From: Primorskyibacter aestuariivivens
GTDB taxonomy: Bacteria; Pseudomonadota; Alphaproteobacteria; Rhodobacterales; Rhodobacteraceae
NCBI RefSeq assembly: GCF_028023675.1
Contig: NZ_JAQIOZ010000018.1
Span: forward strand, 1-64,000
DNA: 64,000 bases
Direction of reading: 5' to 3'
The position numbers and the translations under genes are program-made. A model generated the notes under the pieces. That model ran no database searches, was not told the origin of the DNA, and saw only the letters and a program-made list of their open reading frames with translations. Numbering within the stretch: the stretch's first letter is position 1; each line of letters begins with the position of its first letter. Positions 8,249 to 16,529 of the stretch are shown here, in pieces.

Positions 8249-9063
8249 GGCTTTGTCAGAACGATTTTTGTTGAGACGGGCAGGGCGGCCTCGTAGCCTC
8301 TGAACATGACCAAACCTGACCCGTTCAAGGGTTTTCAGAACAGCCCTGAAATTATTCGCCTGGCGGTGATGATCTACGTCCGGTTTCCCCTGTCGCTGCG
8401 CAACGTGGAAGATCTGTTGCACGAGCGCGGCGTCGAAATCAGTCATGAAACGGTTCGGTGCTGGTGGCGTCGTTTCGGCCCGATGTTTGCCTCGGAGATC
8501 CGGAAGCGCCGGATCGAAGGCATGCGATCCAGTCAATGGCGTTGGCATCTGGACGAGATGTTCGTGAAGATCAATGGCGAACGCCACTACCTTTGGCGGG
8601 CCGTCGATCACGAAGGCGAGGTGCTTGAAAGCTTTGTTACCAAGTCGCGCGACAAGAAAGCGACATTGAAATTCTTGAAGAAAACAATGAAGCGGCATGG
8701 CCGGCCGCACGTATTCGTCACGGACAAGTTGCGTTCATATGGGGCCGCGCTGAAGGAAATCGGGGCGGCGGATCGTCAGGAAACTGGTCGCTGGCTGAAC
8801 AACAGGGCGGAAAACTCACATCTTCCATTTCGACGACGAGAACGGGCGATGCTTCGTTTCAGGCGCATGCGAAGTCTCCAGAAATTCGCCGCCGTTCATT
8901 CGTCAGTGCACAATCATTTCAATCAGGAACGCCACCTCTACTCACGAGAAAACTTTAAGCTGAACCGCACCGCCGCTCTCGCCGAGTGGCGTCAACTTTG
9001 TTCCGCGTAGGTTCACGCTATCAGCGGCAAACTGAGACTGGTTCGCATTAGTCTGACAGCACC
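8249..9063 (+). mobile_element. IS6-family insertion sequence, left copy (815 bp)
   Basis: The ends are imperfect inverted repeats: GGCTTTGTCAGA at 8249 and, read from the right, GGTGCTGTCAGA ending at 9063. The length of 815 bases and a single transposase are typical of the IS6 family. The eight-base flanks (GGCGGCTA left, TTTCTAAA right) do not match, so there is no target duplication. This suggests recombination after insertion. The right end lies three bases from the stop of the XRE gene, and the left end cuts the serine recombinase. Confidence 0.85.
8306..9010 (+). CDS. IS6-family transposase, left copy
   Basis: A 234-residue DDE transposase. It has an N-terminal helix-turn-helix region (LRNVEDLLHERGVEISHETV) and the catalytic triad as WHLDE (Asp83), VTDKLRSYG (Asp140) and NNRAENSH (Glu169). 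Family length is 230-240 residues, so it appears complete and possibly active. It is about 82 percent identical by eye to the copy at 23532, with changes spread along the protein. The two are therefore separate members of one subgroup rather than a recent duplication. IS6 elements move by copy-in and form cointegrates, which explains frequent loss of target duplications. Confidence 0.95.
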   Translation: MTKPDPFKGFQNSPEIIRLAVMIYVRFPLSLRNVEDLLHERGVEISHETVRCWWRRFGPMFASEIRKRRIEGMRSSQWRWHLDEMFVKINGERHYLWRAVDHEGEVLESFVTKSRDKKATLKFLKKTMKRHGRPHVFVTDKLRSYGAALKEIGAADRQETGRWLNNRAENSHLPFRRRERAMLRFRRMRSLQKFAAVHSSVHNHFNQERHLYSRENFKLNRTAALAEWRQLCSA

Positions 9064-9066
9064 TTT

Positions 9067-9702
9067 CTAAATCACAGTCTTCTCGTCACTTTCGAGCGAA
9101 ACCTGACCCGCGCAAATGCAAAGTATTTCGGCGTCTTCTTTGGACCCCGATACGTATGCGTGACCCATGGTGCTATCGAGGTAAGCATACTCTCCCACGT
9201 TCAATACAACGGTTGCATAGAATTCGCTGTGCAGCTCGACCGTGCCTCGCAAAACATAAATGAATTCCTCGCCATCATGACGGACGAGTTCACCGAACTC
9301 TGCGATAGATCCCGCCTTTATCCTGACCAACACAGGCAGCAGGCGCTTCGTCTTCAGACTGGAGCACAAGTAGCGGTGTTCGTAATTCTTTGTGTCCAAC
9401 AAGTCGTATTCATCGGGCCGGCCGACGACTTGCCATCCAGTCGGCCGTGGGCCTTCGTTGGATTCTGAGATGGTCTCGCCAAACATCGCGCTGACTGGAA
9501 TGGACAGCCCTGCCGCCAGCTTCAGAATGACGTCATAAGTCGGCGAAACACCCCCGTTTTCGACCTTTGATATGGTCGAAGCAGAAACCGAAGATCGCGT
9601 TGCCAGTTCTGTCAGAGTCAAATTGCGAGCTTTGCGCTTCGCTTTGAGACGTTGTCCGAAGGTCTCTTCCTCGGGGAGCGTTTCCCTTGCCGAAACATTC
9701 AT
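9067..9702 (-). CDS. XRE-family regulator with C-terminal cupin domain
   Basis: A 211-residue regulator. Residues 15-75 form the helix-turn-helix (GQRLKAKRKARNLTLTELATRSSVSASTISKVENG) and residues 130-205 a cupin sensor domain (GEEFIYVLRGTVELH, then YLDSTMGHAYVSG). The ATG at 9702 has AAGGAGA just upstream; an earlier opening has no such site. Such regulators commonly control amino-acid and polyamine catabolic genes, and the neighbours RidA and DadA fit. It reads in the same direction as ridA, dadA and the TRAP genes. Its stop lies three bases from the IS6 end, so the last residues may have been trimmed by the insertion. Confidence 0.9.
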   Translation of the reverse strand: MNVSARETLPEEETFGQRLKAKRKARNLTLTELATRSSVSASTISKVENGGVSPTYDVILKLAAGLSIPVSAMFGETISESNEGPRPTGWQVVGRPDEYDLLDTKNYEHRYLCSSLKTKRLLPVLVRIKAGSIAEFGELVRHDGEEFIYVLRGTVELHSEFYATVVLNVGEYAYLDSTMGHAYVSGSKEDAEILCICAGQVSLESDEKTVI

Positions 9703-9837
9703 GGTTTCTCCTTCAGGCATAGATGCTTGTCCGCGAGATATATGGTATTGTGCAGCGGTTGGGGGAACAAGCAGTTGAAAAACCGCTTTTTCTTGCACGG
9801 GCTTGCACGCCACCGGATGCCGGTAGGGTCGGGCCGA

Positions 9838-10230
9838 CTATTCCTTGGGCTTGAATACCGTAACCTCTATCTCCACTCTTGCGTCGGGTAACACCAACTC
9901 AGAGCAAACCGTCGAACGCGCCGGCGGGTACTCCGAAAAGAACTCTGCGTAGACCGTATTGAACGGGGCAAAGTCGCCGGTGTCGGTCAGCCAGACCGTC
10001 GCCCGTACCACATCTGTTAACTGAGCGTCGAGGTTCTGCAGGAACGCTTCGATCAACGTCAGGCACTGACGCGTTTGCGGAGCGATGCCGCCCGCAACGA
10101 TCTTGCCGTCTGAACCGAATGCAAGCTGGCCGGACAGAAAAATGAAATCACCTGCACGGACCGCCTTTGACAGCGGCACCGGAGTTCCATCTGCAAGAGT
10201 GACCACGCCTCCAAGTGTTTCGATTGTCAT
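9838..10230 (-). CDS. RidA-family enamine/imine deaminase
   Basis: A 130-residue protein of the RidA (YjgF/YER057c/UK114) family with GDFIFLSGQLAF, QTRQCLTLIEAFLQ, DVVRATVWLTD and the C-terminal ARVEIEVTVF. The Arg in VVRATVWL matches the residue that binds the substrate carboxylate in active members. RidA proteins hydrolyse 2-imino acids released by amino-acid oxidases and dehydrogenases to 2-oxo acids plus ammonium. Placed 33 bases after dadA in the same direction, it should clear the imine that DadA produces. Confidence 0.9.
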   Translation of the reverse strand: MTIETLGGVVTLADGTPVPLSKAVRAGDFIFLSGQLAFGSDGKIVAGGIAPQTRQCLTLIEAFLQNLDAQLTDVVRATVWLTDTGDFAPFNTVYAEFFSEYPPARSTVCSELVLPDARVEIEVTVFKPKE

Positions 10231-10263
10231 TTTGCGCCCCTACGATTGGCATTGTATTGGGTG

Positions 10264-11532
10264 TTAAAATCGGTCAGGTCTGTAGTCGGACACCGGGAGT
10301 GCGGGCAGTCGTCCTGCGATAAGGTCGCTGACAGCACGCGACGTGCCGCTGGCCGTGGTCCAGCCGAGATACCCGTGACCCGTGTTCAGAAAAAGGTTTC
10401 GAGGGCCTTGCTGACCGATGATCGGCAAGCAATCCGGCGTCATCGGCCTATGCCCGCACCACGTTGTCAGGGGCTCTGCCCCTTCGACAAGTTCACGTAC
10501 GCTCGGGTATGTTGCAAAGGCAGCGCGGCGCAGGTTTTCAATGCGCGCCGGATTGATTTCGGTTGAGTACCCACCGAATTCGGCTGAGCCGACAAAGCGT
10601 ATCCGATCCCCAAGAGGTGTCAGTCCGATATGCTGTGTATCGTCCACCACAGGGATTTTCGGTGCGCCGTTCCACTCTGTCACGTTATAGGTCACCGAAT
10701 ACCCTTTGACCGGTTTGATCGGCAGCCGAAGACCCAGCTTTTGACCAAGCGCGGCGCTCCAGAAACCTGCGGCAAGCACAACGGCGTCGGCGGCATGGCG
10801 TGTCTTGTCGGTGACCACGGCGCTGATCATGTCGCCAGAAAGCTCAATGTCGATGACCGTCTCGCCATAGCAAAGACCAGCCCCTTCGGCGCTCAGGTGA
10901 TCGGACAAAGAAGCGCAGAACTGGTGTGCATCGCCGTGCTGGTCATCTTTGTAGTAGAAGCCTCCGGCCAGCCTGTCTTTGATATCGGTCAGGGCAGGTT
11001 CCAACCGCACCAGATCGGCTGGCGAGCACGTCGTGACATCAACCCCGGCACTTCCGACGATCCCATTGGCGATCTCCGCATTCCTGAAACTTGCGGAATC
11101 GCGGTACATCATTATTGTGCCCAGTCCGCCCCGGTCCATCGGGGGATTGAGGGTTTCGCGGAGGGCATCGTACTGGTCCAGAGCATAGTGGCTCAGCCGT
11201 GCATTGCGTTGGATGGTTTGCCGAAACCGGGAAGGCGTGGAGTTTCGAACGAAACTCAGCCCCCACCGTATGTATTGCGGAATTGCCGATGTCTTGACGT
11301 AGATCGCCGATGACGGGTTGCCGATCGAGGACAGAAGCACCTTGAAGATTCCAGGTGAATTCCAGGGAGCGGAATGGCTGGGGGTGATCAGCCCGCCATT
11401 CGCAAAACTGGTTTCAAGCGCAGGCCCTTCGCGGCGCTCGACCACGGTGACATCCATGCCCTCCCGCTTCAGAAAAAAGGCGGTTTGAAGCCCCGCGAGT
11501 CCGGCCCCGATGACGACAACTTTCTTGGTCAT
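10264..11532 (-). CDS. dadA: DadA-like FAD-dependent D-amino-acid dehydrogenase
   Basis: A 422-residue flavoprotein of the DAO fold. The N-terminal VVVIGAGLAGLQTAFFL binds FAD, ETSFANGGLITPSHSAPWNSPG corresponds to the conserved DadA segment, and the C-terminus has TTWCGHRPMTPDCLPIIG and NTGHGYLGWTTASGTSRAVSDLI. Family members oxidise D-amino acids to imino acids and pass electrons to the respiratory chain at the inner membrane. It lies 12 bases after dctM (in transcription order) and before ridA, so uptake and oxidation are co-expressed. The specific D-amino acid is unknown; the adjoining branched-chain pathway points to D-isoleucine, D-allo-isoleucine or D-valine. Confidence 0.85.
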   Translation of the reverse strand: MTKKVVVIGAGLAGLQTAFFLKREGMDVTVVERREGPALETSFANGGLITPSHSAPWNSPGIFKVLLSSIGNPSSAIYVKTSAIPQYIRWGLSFVRNSTPSRFRQTIQRNARLSHYALDQYDALRETLNPPMDRGGLGTIMMYRDSASFRNAEIANGIVGSAGVDVTTCSPADLVRLEPALTDIKDRLAGGFYYKDDQHGDAHQFCASLSDHLSAEGAGLCYGETVIDIELSGDMISAVVTDKTRHAADAVVLAAGFWSAALGQKLGLRLPIKPVKGYSVTYNVTEWNGAPKIPVVDDTQHIGLTPLGDRIRFVGSAEFGGYSTEINPARIENLRRAAFATYPSVRELVEGAEPLTTWCGHRPMTPDCLPIIGQQGPRNLFLNTGHGYLGWTTASGTSRAVSDLIAGRLPALPVSDYRPDRF

Positions 11533-11544
11533 GTCAAATTTCCC

Positions 11545-12822
11545 CTAGTCGAGCAGCGAGGGCAGCCAAAGCGACAGCGAAGGAACAAAGGCCAGCAAGA
11601 GTATCGAGGCGATCACCGCGATGAAGAACGGAATAGCTGCAACGACGACGCGCTCCGTCGGCACTTCTGCGATTTTCGCAGCCGTCAGCAGCGTCATCCC
11701 GACCGGCGGCGTGATGTTTGACACGTTCAGCGTGACAATCATGATGATCGCGAAATGCAGACTGTCAAAGCCCAGCCCTACCATGGTGGGGTGCAGGATC
11801 GGACCGACCACGACCAGTGCGGGCAGCACGTCCATGACCGTGCCCAGCAGGATCAGAAACGCGATGACGAGGAGCAACTGTACGGTTTGGCTATCGGACA
11901 CCCCCGAGATTATATCGGCTGCATCCCGTGCGAGGCCCGAGCGAACGACAAACCATGACAGAACCGCAGAAGCCGCCAGCAAAAAGAACACGACGCCGGA
12001 AAAACGGATGGTCACAACCATCGCATCCCATACCTTCGCCCAACTCAGGCGGCGATACAGCAAGGTACCAACCAGCAGCGTGTAGACAGCGGCAAAGGCA
12101 GAGGCCTCGGTGACGGTGGTCAGGCCCGTGAGTATGCCGCCGAGAATAACGATGGGGACCATCAGCGCAGGCAGCGAGACGAGAAAGGCCATGAATGCAG
12201 CAAAAAGCGCGGTGGGCTCGTGCTGAGGGAAGCCCTTGCGCCATGCCAGAAATATGCTGACGGCGAGCATGGAGCCTGCCATCAGGATGCCGGGGATGAT
12301 GCCGGCGGCGAACAGGTCGATCACCGAAACGTCACGCAGGATAGTCGCATAGACGACCATGATGATGCTTGGCGGGATGATCGGCCCGATAATCGACGAA
12401 CAGGCCGTGACGGCCGCGCTGTACTCGGCCGAATAGCCTTCTTCCTTCATAGCGGGAATGAGAATGCGGCCGATGGATACCGTATCGGTCACAGCGGCCC
12501 CCGTCAGCCCGGCAAAGAATACGCTGACCGTGACGTTCACATGACTCAATGCCCCACGGATGCGCCCGAACAGCGCATTGTTGAAGGCAATCAGCCGCTC
12601 GGTCAGGCTGGCGTGGCTCATCAGCTCGGATGTGAAGATGAAGTAGGGCACGGCAATCAGCACGAAGGAAGAAACGCCCGAGAACATCTTGTCAGGCACG
12701 ATGATCAGGTAGTCCAACCCACCCAGTGACAGAGCGCCGGCGCCGCCTGCGAAGACCATCACAAGGCCGACCGGGGCCCCGATCAGCAGCATCACGACGA
12801 AGACCGAAACAACGATTGGCAT
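11545..12822 (-). CDS. dctM: TRAP transporter large permease subunit DctM
   Basis: A 425-residue, very hydrophobic protein with about a dozen membrane helices and the DctM signatures GAPVGLVMVFAGG, VSVFFAGLTGAAVTDTVSIG and SNITPPVGMTLLTAAKIAEV. It forms the sodium-coupled transport channel of a tripartite TRAP transporter. Its ATG overlaps the dctQ stop by one base (TGATG), the usual coupling. Length and helix pattern are normal. Substrate specificity comes from the binding protein at 13425. The genomic setting suggests an amino acid or 2-oxo acid. Confidence 0.93.
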   Translation of the reverse strand: MPIVVSVFVVMLLIGAPVGLVMVFAGGAGALSLGGLDYLIIVPDKMFSGVSSFVLIAVPYFIFTSELMSHASLTERLIAFNNALFGRIRGALSHVNVTVSVFFAGLTGAAVTDTVSIGRILIPAMKEEGYSAEYSAAVTACSSIIGPIIPPSIIMVVYATILRDVSVIDLFAAGIIPGILMAGSMLAVSIFLAWRKGFPQHEPTALFAAFMAFLVSLPALMVPIVILGGILTGLTTVTEASAFAAVYTLLVGTLLYRRLSWAKVWDAMVVTIRFSGVVFFLLAASAVLSWFVVRSGLARDAADIISGVSDSQTVQLLLVIAFLILLGTVMDVLPALVVVGPILHPTMVGLGFDSLHFAIIMIVTLNVSNITPPVGMTLLTAAKIAEVPTERVVVAAIPFFIAVIASILLLAFVPSLSLWLPSLLD

Positions 12823-13361
12823 CAGCGTAGCTCCACATTTTGAGCGGTTTCCTGGCGGCTGTCGGGAAAGCCCATCTCATGGGGGGACGTCTCCTCGATC
12901 AACGCGCGCCCGGCGGCGAGATGGACCAGCATGATCGCCCCCGCGACCGGCAGGCTTGCCGTAACCCAACGCTGCGAGAACTGGATCTGGTCACTGATCA
13001 TGACCAGTTGATCGGACTCGACGGTGTACTGTATTCCGTAGACCAGCAGGACAAGGCCCAGAACGCCAATTGCCGCAATCGTCGTCACTTGCAGAACGGT
13101 GCGAAGAAACGCCGGCATCGCATTGCTCACCAGCTTCATGGCGACATGCTCGCCACCGCGAAAGGCGACAGTGATCGAGAGCAGCGCGATCCAGGGGACA
13201 AACTGCCGGGCTAGCGAATAGGTCCAACTCAACGCGTCACCGACGATTACCTGATAAAGGGCTCCGGAAAAGGAAATGCATAGCATGGAAACCAGAATCG
13301 CGGCGCAAACAGCGGTGACGATCACGTTGAGACGCATGCTGAAATGTGCAAGCCAAGACAT
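12822..13361 (-). CDS. dctQ: TRAP transporter small permease subunit DctQ
   Basis: A 179-residue protein with four predicted membrane helices (LNVIVTAVCAAILVSMLCISF near the N-terminus, then WIALLSITVAFRGGEHVAMK with the DctQ motif around the second loop). The ATG at 13361 lies eight bases after GGAG; a TTG four codons earlier would place that site inside the gene, so it was rejected. DctQ anchors the binding protein to DctM. It sits between dctP and dctM as is normal. Confidence 0.9.
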   Translation of the reverse strand: MSWLAHFSMRLNVIVTAVCAAILVSMLCISFSGALYQVIVGDALSWTYSLARQFVPWIALLSITVAFRGGEHVAMKLVSNAMPAFLRTVLQVTTIAAIGVLGLVLLVYGIQYTVESDQLVMISDQIQFSQRWVTASLPVAGAIMLVHLAAGRALIEETSPHEMGFPDSRQETAQNVELR

Positions 13362-13424
13362 TTGGTGCTCCAATGCTCAAATACGCGCAGCCCGGGAGCG
13401 TGCCCGGGCTGTGCTCATCCCGGA

Positions 13425-14522
13425 TCAGTCTGCGTAGAGGCCGATGCTGGTTTCTTTCTCGGTGGCAGAGATGCGTGCCACTTCCGCCCAAAGCTCATCG
13501 ACCAGTGCCGGGTCCACTCCGAAATCGCCGGTGACCCACTCGCGCCATGCGGGGCGCGCAATCTCGGCCATCCTGTTCCGCTCGGAAGCCGGCAGGACAT
13601 AGCATTCGTCAAACAGCTTGCAGCTTTCCGTCCATCCGTTGATGGCCTGAAGTGCCGCGATGCCGTGGCCGATCTTCACCGCTTCGCGGGCCGCGATGGC
13701 AATCGCCTCCTGATACTCTTTTGGCAGCGATTGGAACCACTTTTCGCTGACCACGAAAGTCGTCGAGTTGTAGACGTGGCCGCTGAGCGTGGTGTAATCG
13801 GTAACTTCATAAAGCTTGTAGGCGGTCGAGATGCCCGGAGCGTTGAACTGACCATCTGCAAGGCCCGTGGACAGTGCGGTATGGACCTCGCCCCAAGGCA
13901 GCGGTGTGGCCGAGGCGCCGAGCGCCTTCATGATCGCGACATGTGCCGGGTTTTCCTCGACACGGATCTTGAGGCCTGCCAGGTCCTCAACGGTCTTCAC
14001 CAGCCGCTGGTTGGTTGTCAGGGCGACAAATCCGCCCCCGTCGTCGAACGTCCCCAGATAACGCAGCCCGCTTTCCTCGATTGCCCCTTTCATGAAATTC
14101 GCGTGCCAATCGCCATCGAAATAGGCACGGGCTGTGAGGTAATCATTGAACAGGAACGGCGAGGTGACGATCTGATAGTCGGAAAAGAACGAAGACATCG
14201 CCCCCGACGACATCACCGTCGCCTGCATGGTGCGTCCGGATTGGGTCTGCTTTCCGGATTCCACTTCGTTCCCCAACTGGCTGCCGGCAAAGATCTGCAC
14301 GTCGATCGCCCCGCCGGTGGCGCTTTCCACCAGGGCTTCGAAATGCAGCAGGCTGGGCTGCACTTCATTGCTCATCGGGTCTTCGGGGTAGAGGTGTCCG
14401 ATGATCATTTCATAGTCAGCTGCATGCGCCGTGCTTGCAAGCAATAGCGCAGCGGCCCCGGCCTGGGCTGTCTTGCGGGCAATCCGTAATGCTGTGAAGC
14501 CAGCGATAATATTTGTCGGCAT
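13425..14522 (-). CDS. dctP: TRAP transporter substrate-binding protein DctP
   Basis: A 365-residue periplasmic protein. A signal peptide runs to about residue 34 (hydrophobic core AGAAALLLASTAHA, then ADYEM). The mature protein shows the DctP fold: IIGHLYPEDPMSNEV, AGSQLGNEVESG, the dyad segment LAGLKIRVEENPAHVAIMKALGASATPLPWGEVHTALSTGLADGQFN (with the Arg in KIRVEEN that clamps the ligand carboxylate) and VVSEKWFQSLPKEYQ. Most relatives bind organic acids, and some bind amino acids or their derivatives. It is the first TRAP gene transcribed from the promoter region upstream of 14522. Confidence 0.93.
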   Translation of the reverse strand: MPTNIIAGFTALRIARKTAQAGAAALLLASTAHAADYEMIIGHLYPEDPMSNEVQPSLLHFEALVESATGGAIDVQIFAGSQLGNEVESGKQTQSGRTMQATVMSSGAMSSFFSDYQIVTSPFLFNDYLTARAYFDGDWHANFMKGAIEESGLRYLGTFDDGGGFVALTTNQRLVKTVEDLAGLKIRVEENPAHVAIMKALGASATPLPWGEVHTALSTGLADGQFNAPGISTAYKLYEVTDYTTLSGHVYNSTTFVVSEKWFQSLPKEYQEAIAIAAREAVKIGHGIAALQAINGWTESCKLFDECYVLPASERNRMAEIARPAWREWVTGDFGVDPALVDELWAEVARISATEKETSIGLYAD

Positions 14523-14753
14523 ATTGTGTTCCTCCCGGTCTATGTCGCTCGTCGCTCTGCGCGGTGAGTAGATCTGATGTTGTCGCCCTCGAATCCTTTC
14601 GGACCGGCGACATGAAAAACAGGATAGAGAAGGATTTTTCCTTTAGTCAATAATTTTCTTATGAGAAAAATAATGTGCGATAGTGAAAGCAGGTGCGGCA
14701 GCAGCCGGAGGCACGGTCAGGGGCACCAGATGGCCGGGTGTTGGCGCGGCACA
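14523..14753. promoter_or_regulatory. Promoter region of the TRAP-dadA operon with an AT-rich palindrome
   Basis: This 231-base gap between dctP and the Lrp-type gene has a strikingly AT-rich patch around 14630-14685. Within it, TTTTCT at 14654-14659 and AGAAAA at 14664-14669 form a perfect dyad with a four-base centre, and the flanking TAA/TTA bases extend it imperfectly. The local XRE-cupin and Lrp-type proteins are both candidates to bind it. No further start signals were assigned. Confidence 0.55.
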
Positions 14754-15215
14754 TCAGATCGGCAGGGCTGTCGTCTTTTTGACGACGTCTAGAATGACCG
14801 AACTTTCCATTTCCTGAACGCCGGGCAGCGAGACAAGCTTGTCCTGAACAAGCGCGTGATAGTGGTCAATGTCACGCACCACGATATGAAGGTGATAGTC
14901 GAAGCCCCCCAGGAGCAGCACTGCATACTGGATTTCCGGAATGGCGCGGATCGCGCGGCGGAAGGCTTCAAGCCCCGCCCGGTCATGTTTGTTCAGTTTG
15001 ACCCGCGCCACGACAAGCGCGTTAAAGCCAAGCCGTCTGCGATCCAGATCGACGGTCTTGCCCCTGATGATCCCCGCTTCCTGAAGCTGGATGATCCGTC
15101 TTGAGCAAGGCGATTGAGAAATGCCGACCTGCTCGGCGATTTCGGTTACGGTCTTGGAGCCATCGGCCTGCATCGCGCGAAGGATTCGCATGTCCGTTTC
15201 GTCTATTTTCAGCAT
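14754..15215 (-). CDS. bkdR: Lrp/AsnC-family regulator, BkdR-like
   Basis: A 153-residue regulator. It has an N-terminal helix-turn-helix (ILRAMQADGSKTVTEIAEQVGISQSPCSRRIIQLQEAGII) and a C-terminal RAM domain (VLLLGGFDYHLHIVVRDIDHYHALVQDKLVSLPGV) that binds amino acids and drives oligomer formation. It is divergent from the plus-strand operon holding the branched-chain dehydrogenase, exactly as bkdR, an Lrp homologue, stands to the bkd operon in Pseudomonas putida, where it activates in response to L-branched-chain amino acids. By analogy it likely controls one or both arms of the island. The gene name is by analogy only. Confidence 0.85.
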   Translation of the reverse strand: MLKIDETDMRILRAMQADGSKTVTEIAEQVGISQSPCSRRIIQLQEAGIIRGKTVDLDRRRLGFNALVVARVKLNKHDRAGLEAFRRAIRAIPEIQYAVLLLGGFDYHLHIVVRDIDHYHALVQDKLVSLPGVQEMESSVILDVVKKTTALPI

Positions 15216-15349
15216 GACTTAGCCTCATATTGAAGTATTAATGTCTGTATCATGCTTGAATTTGGAATTTTTGTCCATCCTTTGGGAAAACCAGCCGAAA
15301 GACTCATGCCATATTGCGCCCGAATTTGAGCTCGACTGGGAGAATGAAG
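15216..15349. promoter_or_regulatory. Divergent promoter region between the BkdR-like gene and the catabolic operon
   Basis: This is the only intergenic space upstream of the eight-gene plus-strand operon. It is AT-rich near 15230-15280, as expected for Lrp-type binding. GGGAGA at 15339-15344 supplies the ribosome binding site for the thiolase ATG at 15350. I see no unambiguous repeat long enough to call an operator. Confidence 0.45.
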
Positions 15350-16525
15350 ATGGCAGAGGTTGTGATCTGTAGCGCAAAGCGCACGCCGATGGGCGGGTTT
15401 CAGGGAGAGTTCGGCGGGATCGGAGCCACTGATCTGGGCGCGATCGCAATTCGCGCCGCAATTGCCGACGCAGGGATTGCAGGTGATGACGTTGACGAAA
15501 CCATCATGGGCATCGTGCTTTCGGCCGGCGTCGGTCAGGCCCCTGCACGTCAGGCCTGCCTCGGCGCTGGCCTGCCCTTGTCGACGCCGGCAACCGCAAT
15601 AAGCAAGGTCTGCGGCTCTGGCATGCAGGCGGTGATCCAGGGCTGTAACCAGATTTCCTCCGGGTTCAGCCGGTTCGTCGTGGCGGGCGGCATGGAGAGC
15701 ATGTCCAATGCCCCCTACCTCTCTCCAAACACCCGCTCGGGTGCTCGTCTTGGACATGTGAGGATGCTGGATCACATGTTTTTCGACGGGCTGGAGGACG
15801 CCTATGAAGGTGGCCTGATGGGCAGTTTTGCCGAAAACTGCGCCCGGAAATACGAATTCTCACGCGAGGCGCAAGATGCCTATGCGATCGCCTCGCTCAA
15901 CCGGGCTCTGGCCGCCACGGATGACGGGGTATTCACCGCCGAAATCGCGCCTGTGACGATCAAGACGCGCAGCGGCGAACAGACGATCCGAACTGACGAG
16001 CAGCCGCGCAATGCCCGCCCCGACAAGATCCCGCAGCTGAAGCCCGCATTCGCCAAGGATGGCACGGTTACGGCGGCGAACGCCTCTTCGATTTCGGATG
16101 GTGCCGCGGCCTTGTTTCTGGCATCGCGCGACGCTGCCGCGGCGAAAGCGCTGCCGGTGCGGGCGCGGATCGTAGGGTTTTCTGGCCATGCGCAGGAGCC
16201 GGGCTGGTTCACCACGGCCCCGGTCGCGGCTACACGAAAGCTGTTGGACCGGATCGGCTGGACCATTGCCGATGTTGATCTCTGGGAGGTCAACGAGGCC
16301 TTTGCTGTGGTGGCCATGGCGTTCATGCAGGATCTCGATATCGACCATGAGACGTTGAACGTAAACGGTGGCGCCTGTGCCTTGGGTCATCCCATCGGCG
16401 CTTCGGGCGCGCGCATCCTCGTCACGCTTCTGCATGCGCTGGAACAGCGCGATCTGAAACGCGGGGTCGCCGCAATCTGCATCGGGGGCGGCGAGGCCCT
16501 GGCGGTCGCCATCGAGAGGGAGTGA
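15350..16525 (+). CDS. Acetyl-CoA C-acyltransferase (thiolase)
   Basis: A 391-residue thiolase. It has the nucleophilic Cys88 in SKVCGSGMQAVIQG, the His in WEVNEAFAVVAMAF/NVNGGACALGHPIGASGARIL and the second Cys near the C-terminus in IAAICIGGGEALAVAIE. The start at 15350 was chosen for its GGGAGA spacing; an ATG six bases earlier is the alternative. Known thiolases of isoleucine breakdown cleave 2-methylacetoacetyl-CoA to acetyl-CoA and propionyl-CoA, and the HSD10-like neighbour supports this role. It leads the operon and is followed four bases later by the acyl-CoA dehydrogenase. Confidence 0.92.
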   Translation: MAEVVICSAKRTPMGGFQGEFGGIGATDLGAIAIRAAIADAGIAGDDVDETIMGIVLSAGVGQAPARQACLGAGLPLSTPATAISKVCGSGMQAVIQGCNQISSGFSRFVVAGGMESMSNAPYLSPNTRSGARLGHVRMLDHMFFDGLEDAYEGGLMGSFAENCARKYEFSREAQDAYAIASLNRALAATDDGVFTAEIAPVTIKTRSGEQTIRTDEQPRNARPDKIPQLKPAFAKDGTVTAANASSISDGAAALFLASRDAAAAKALPVRARIVGFSGHAQEPGWFTTAPVAATRKLLDRIGWTIADVDLWEVNEAFAVVAMAFMQDLDIDHETLNVNGGACALGHPIGASGARILVTLLHALEQRDLKRGVAAICIGGGEALAVAIERE

Positions 16526-16529
16526 TCAG

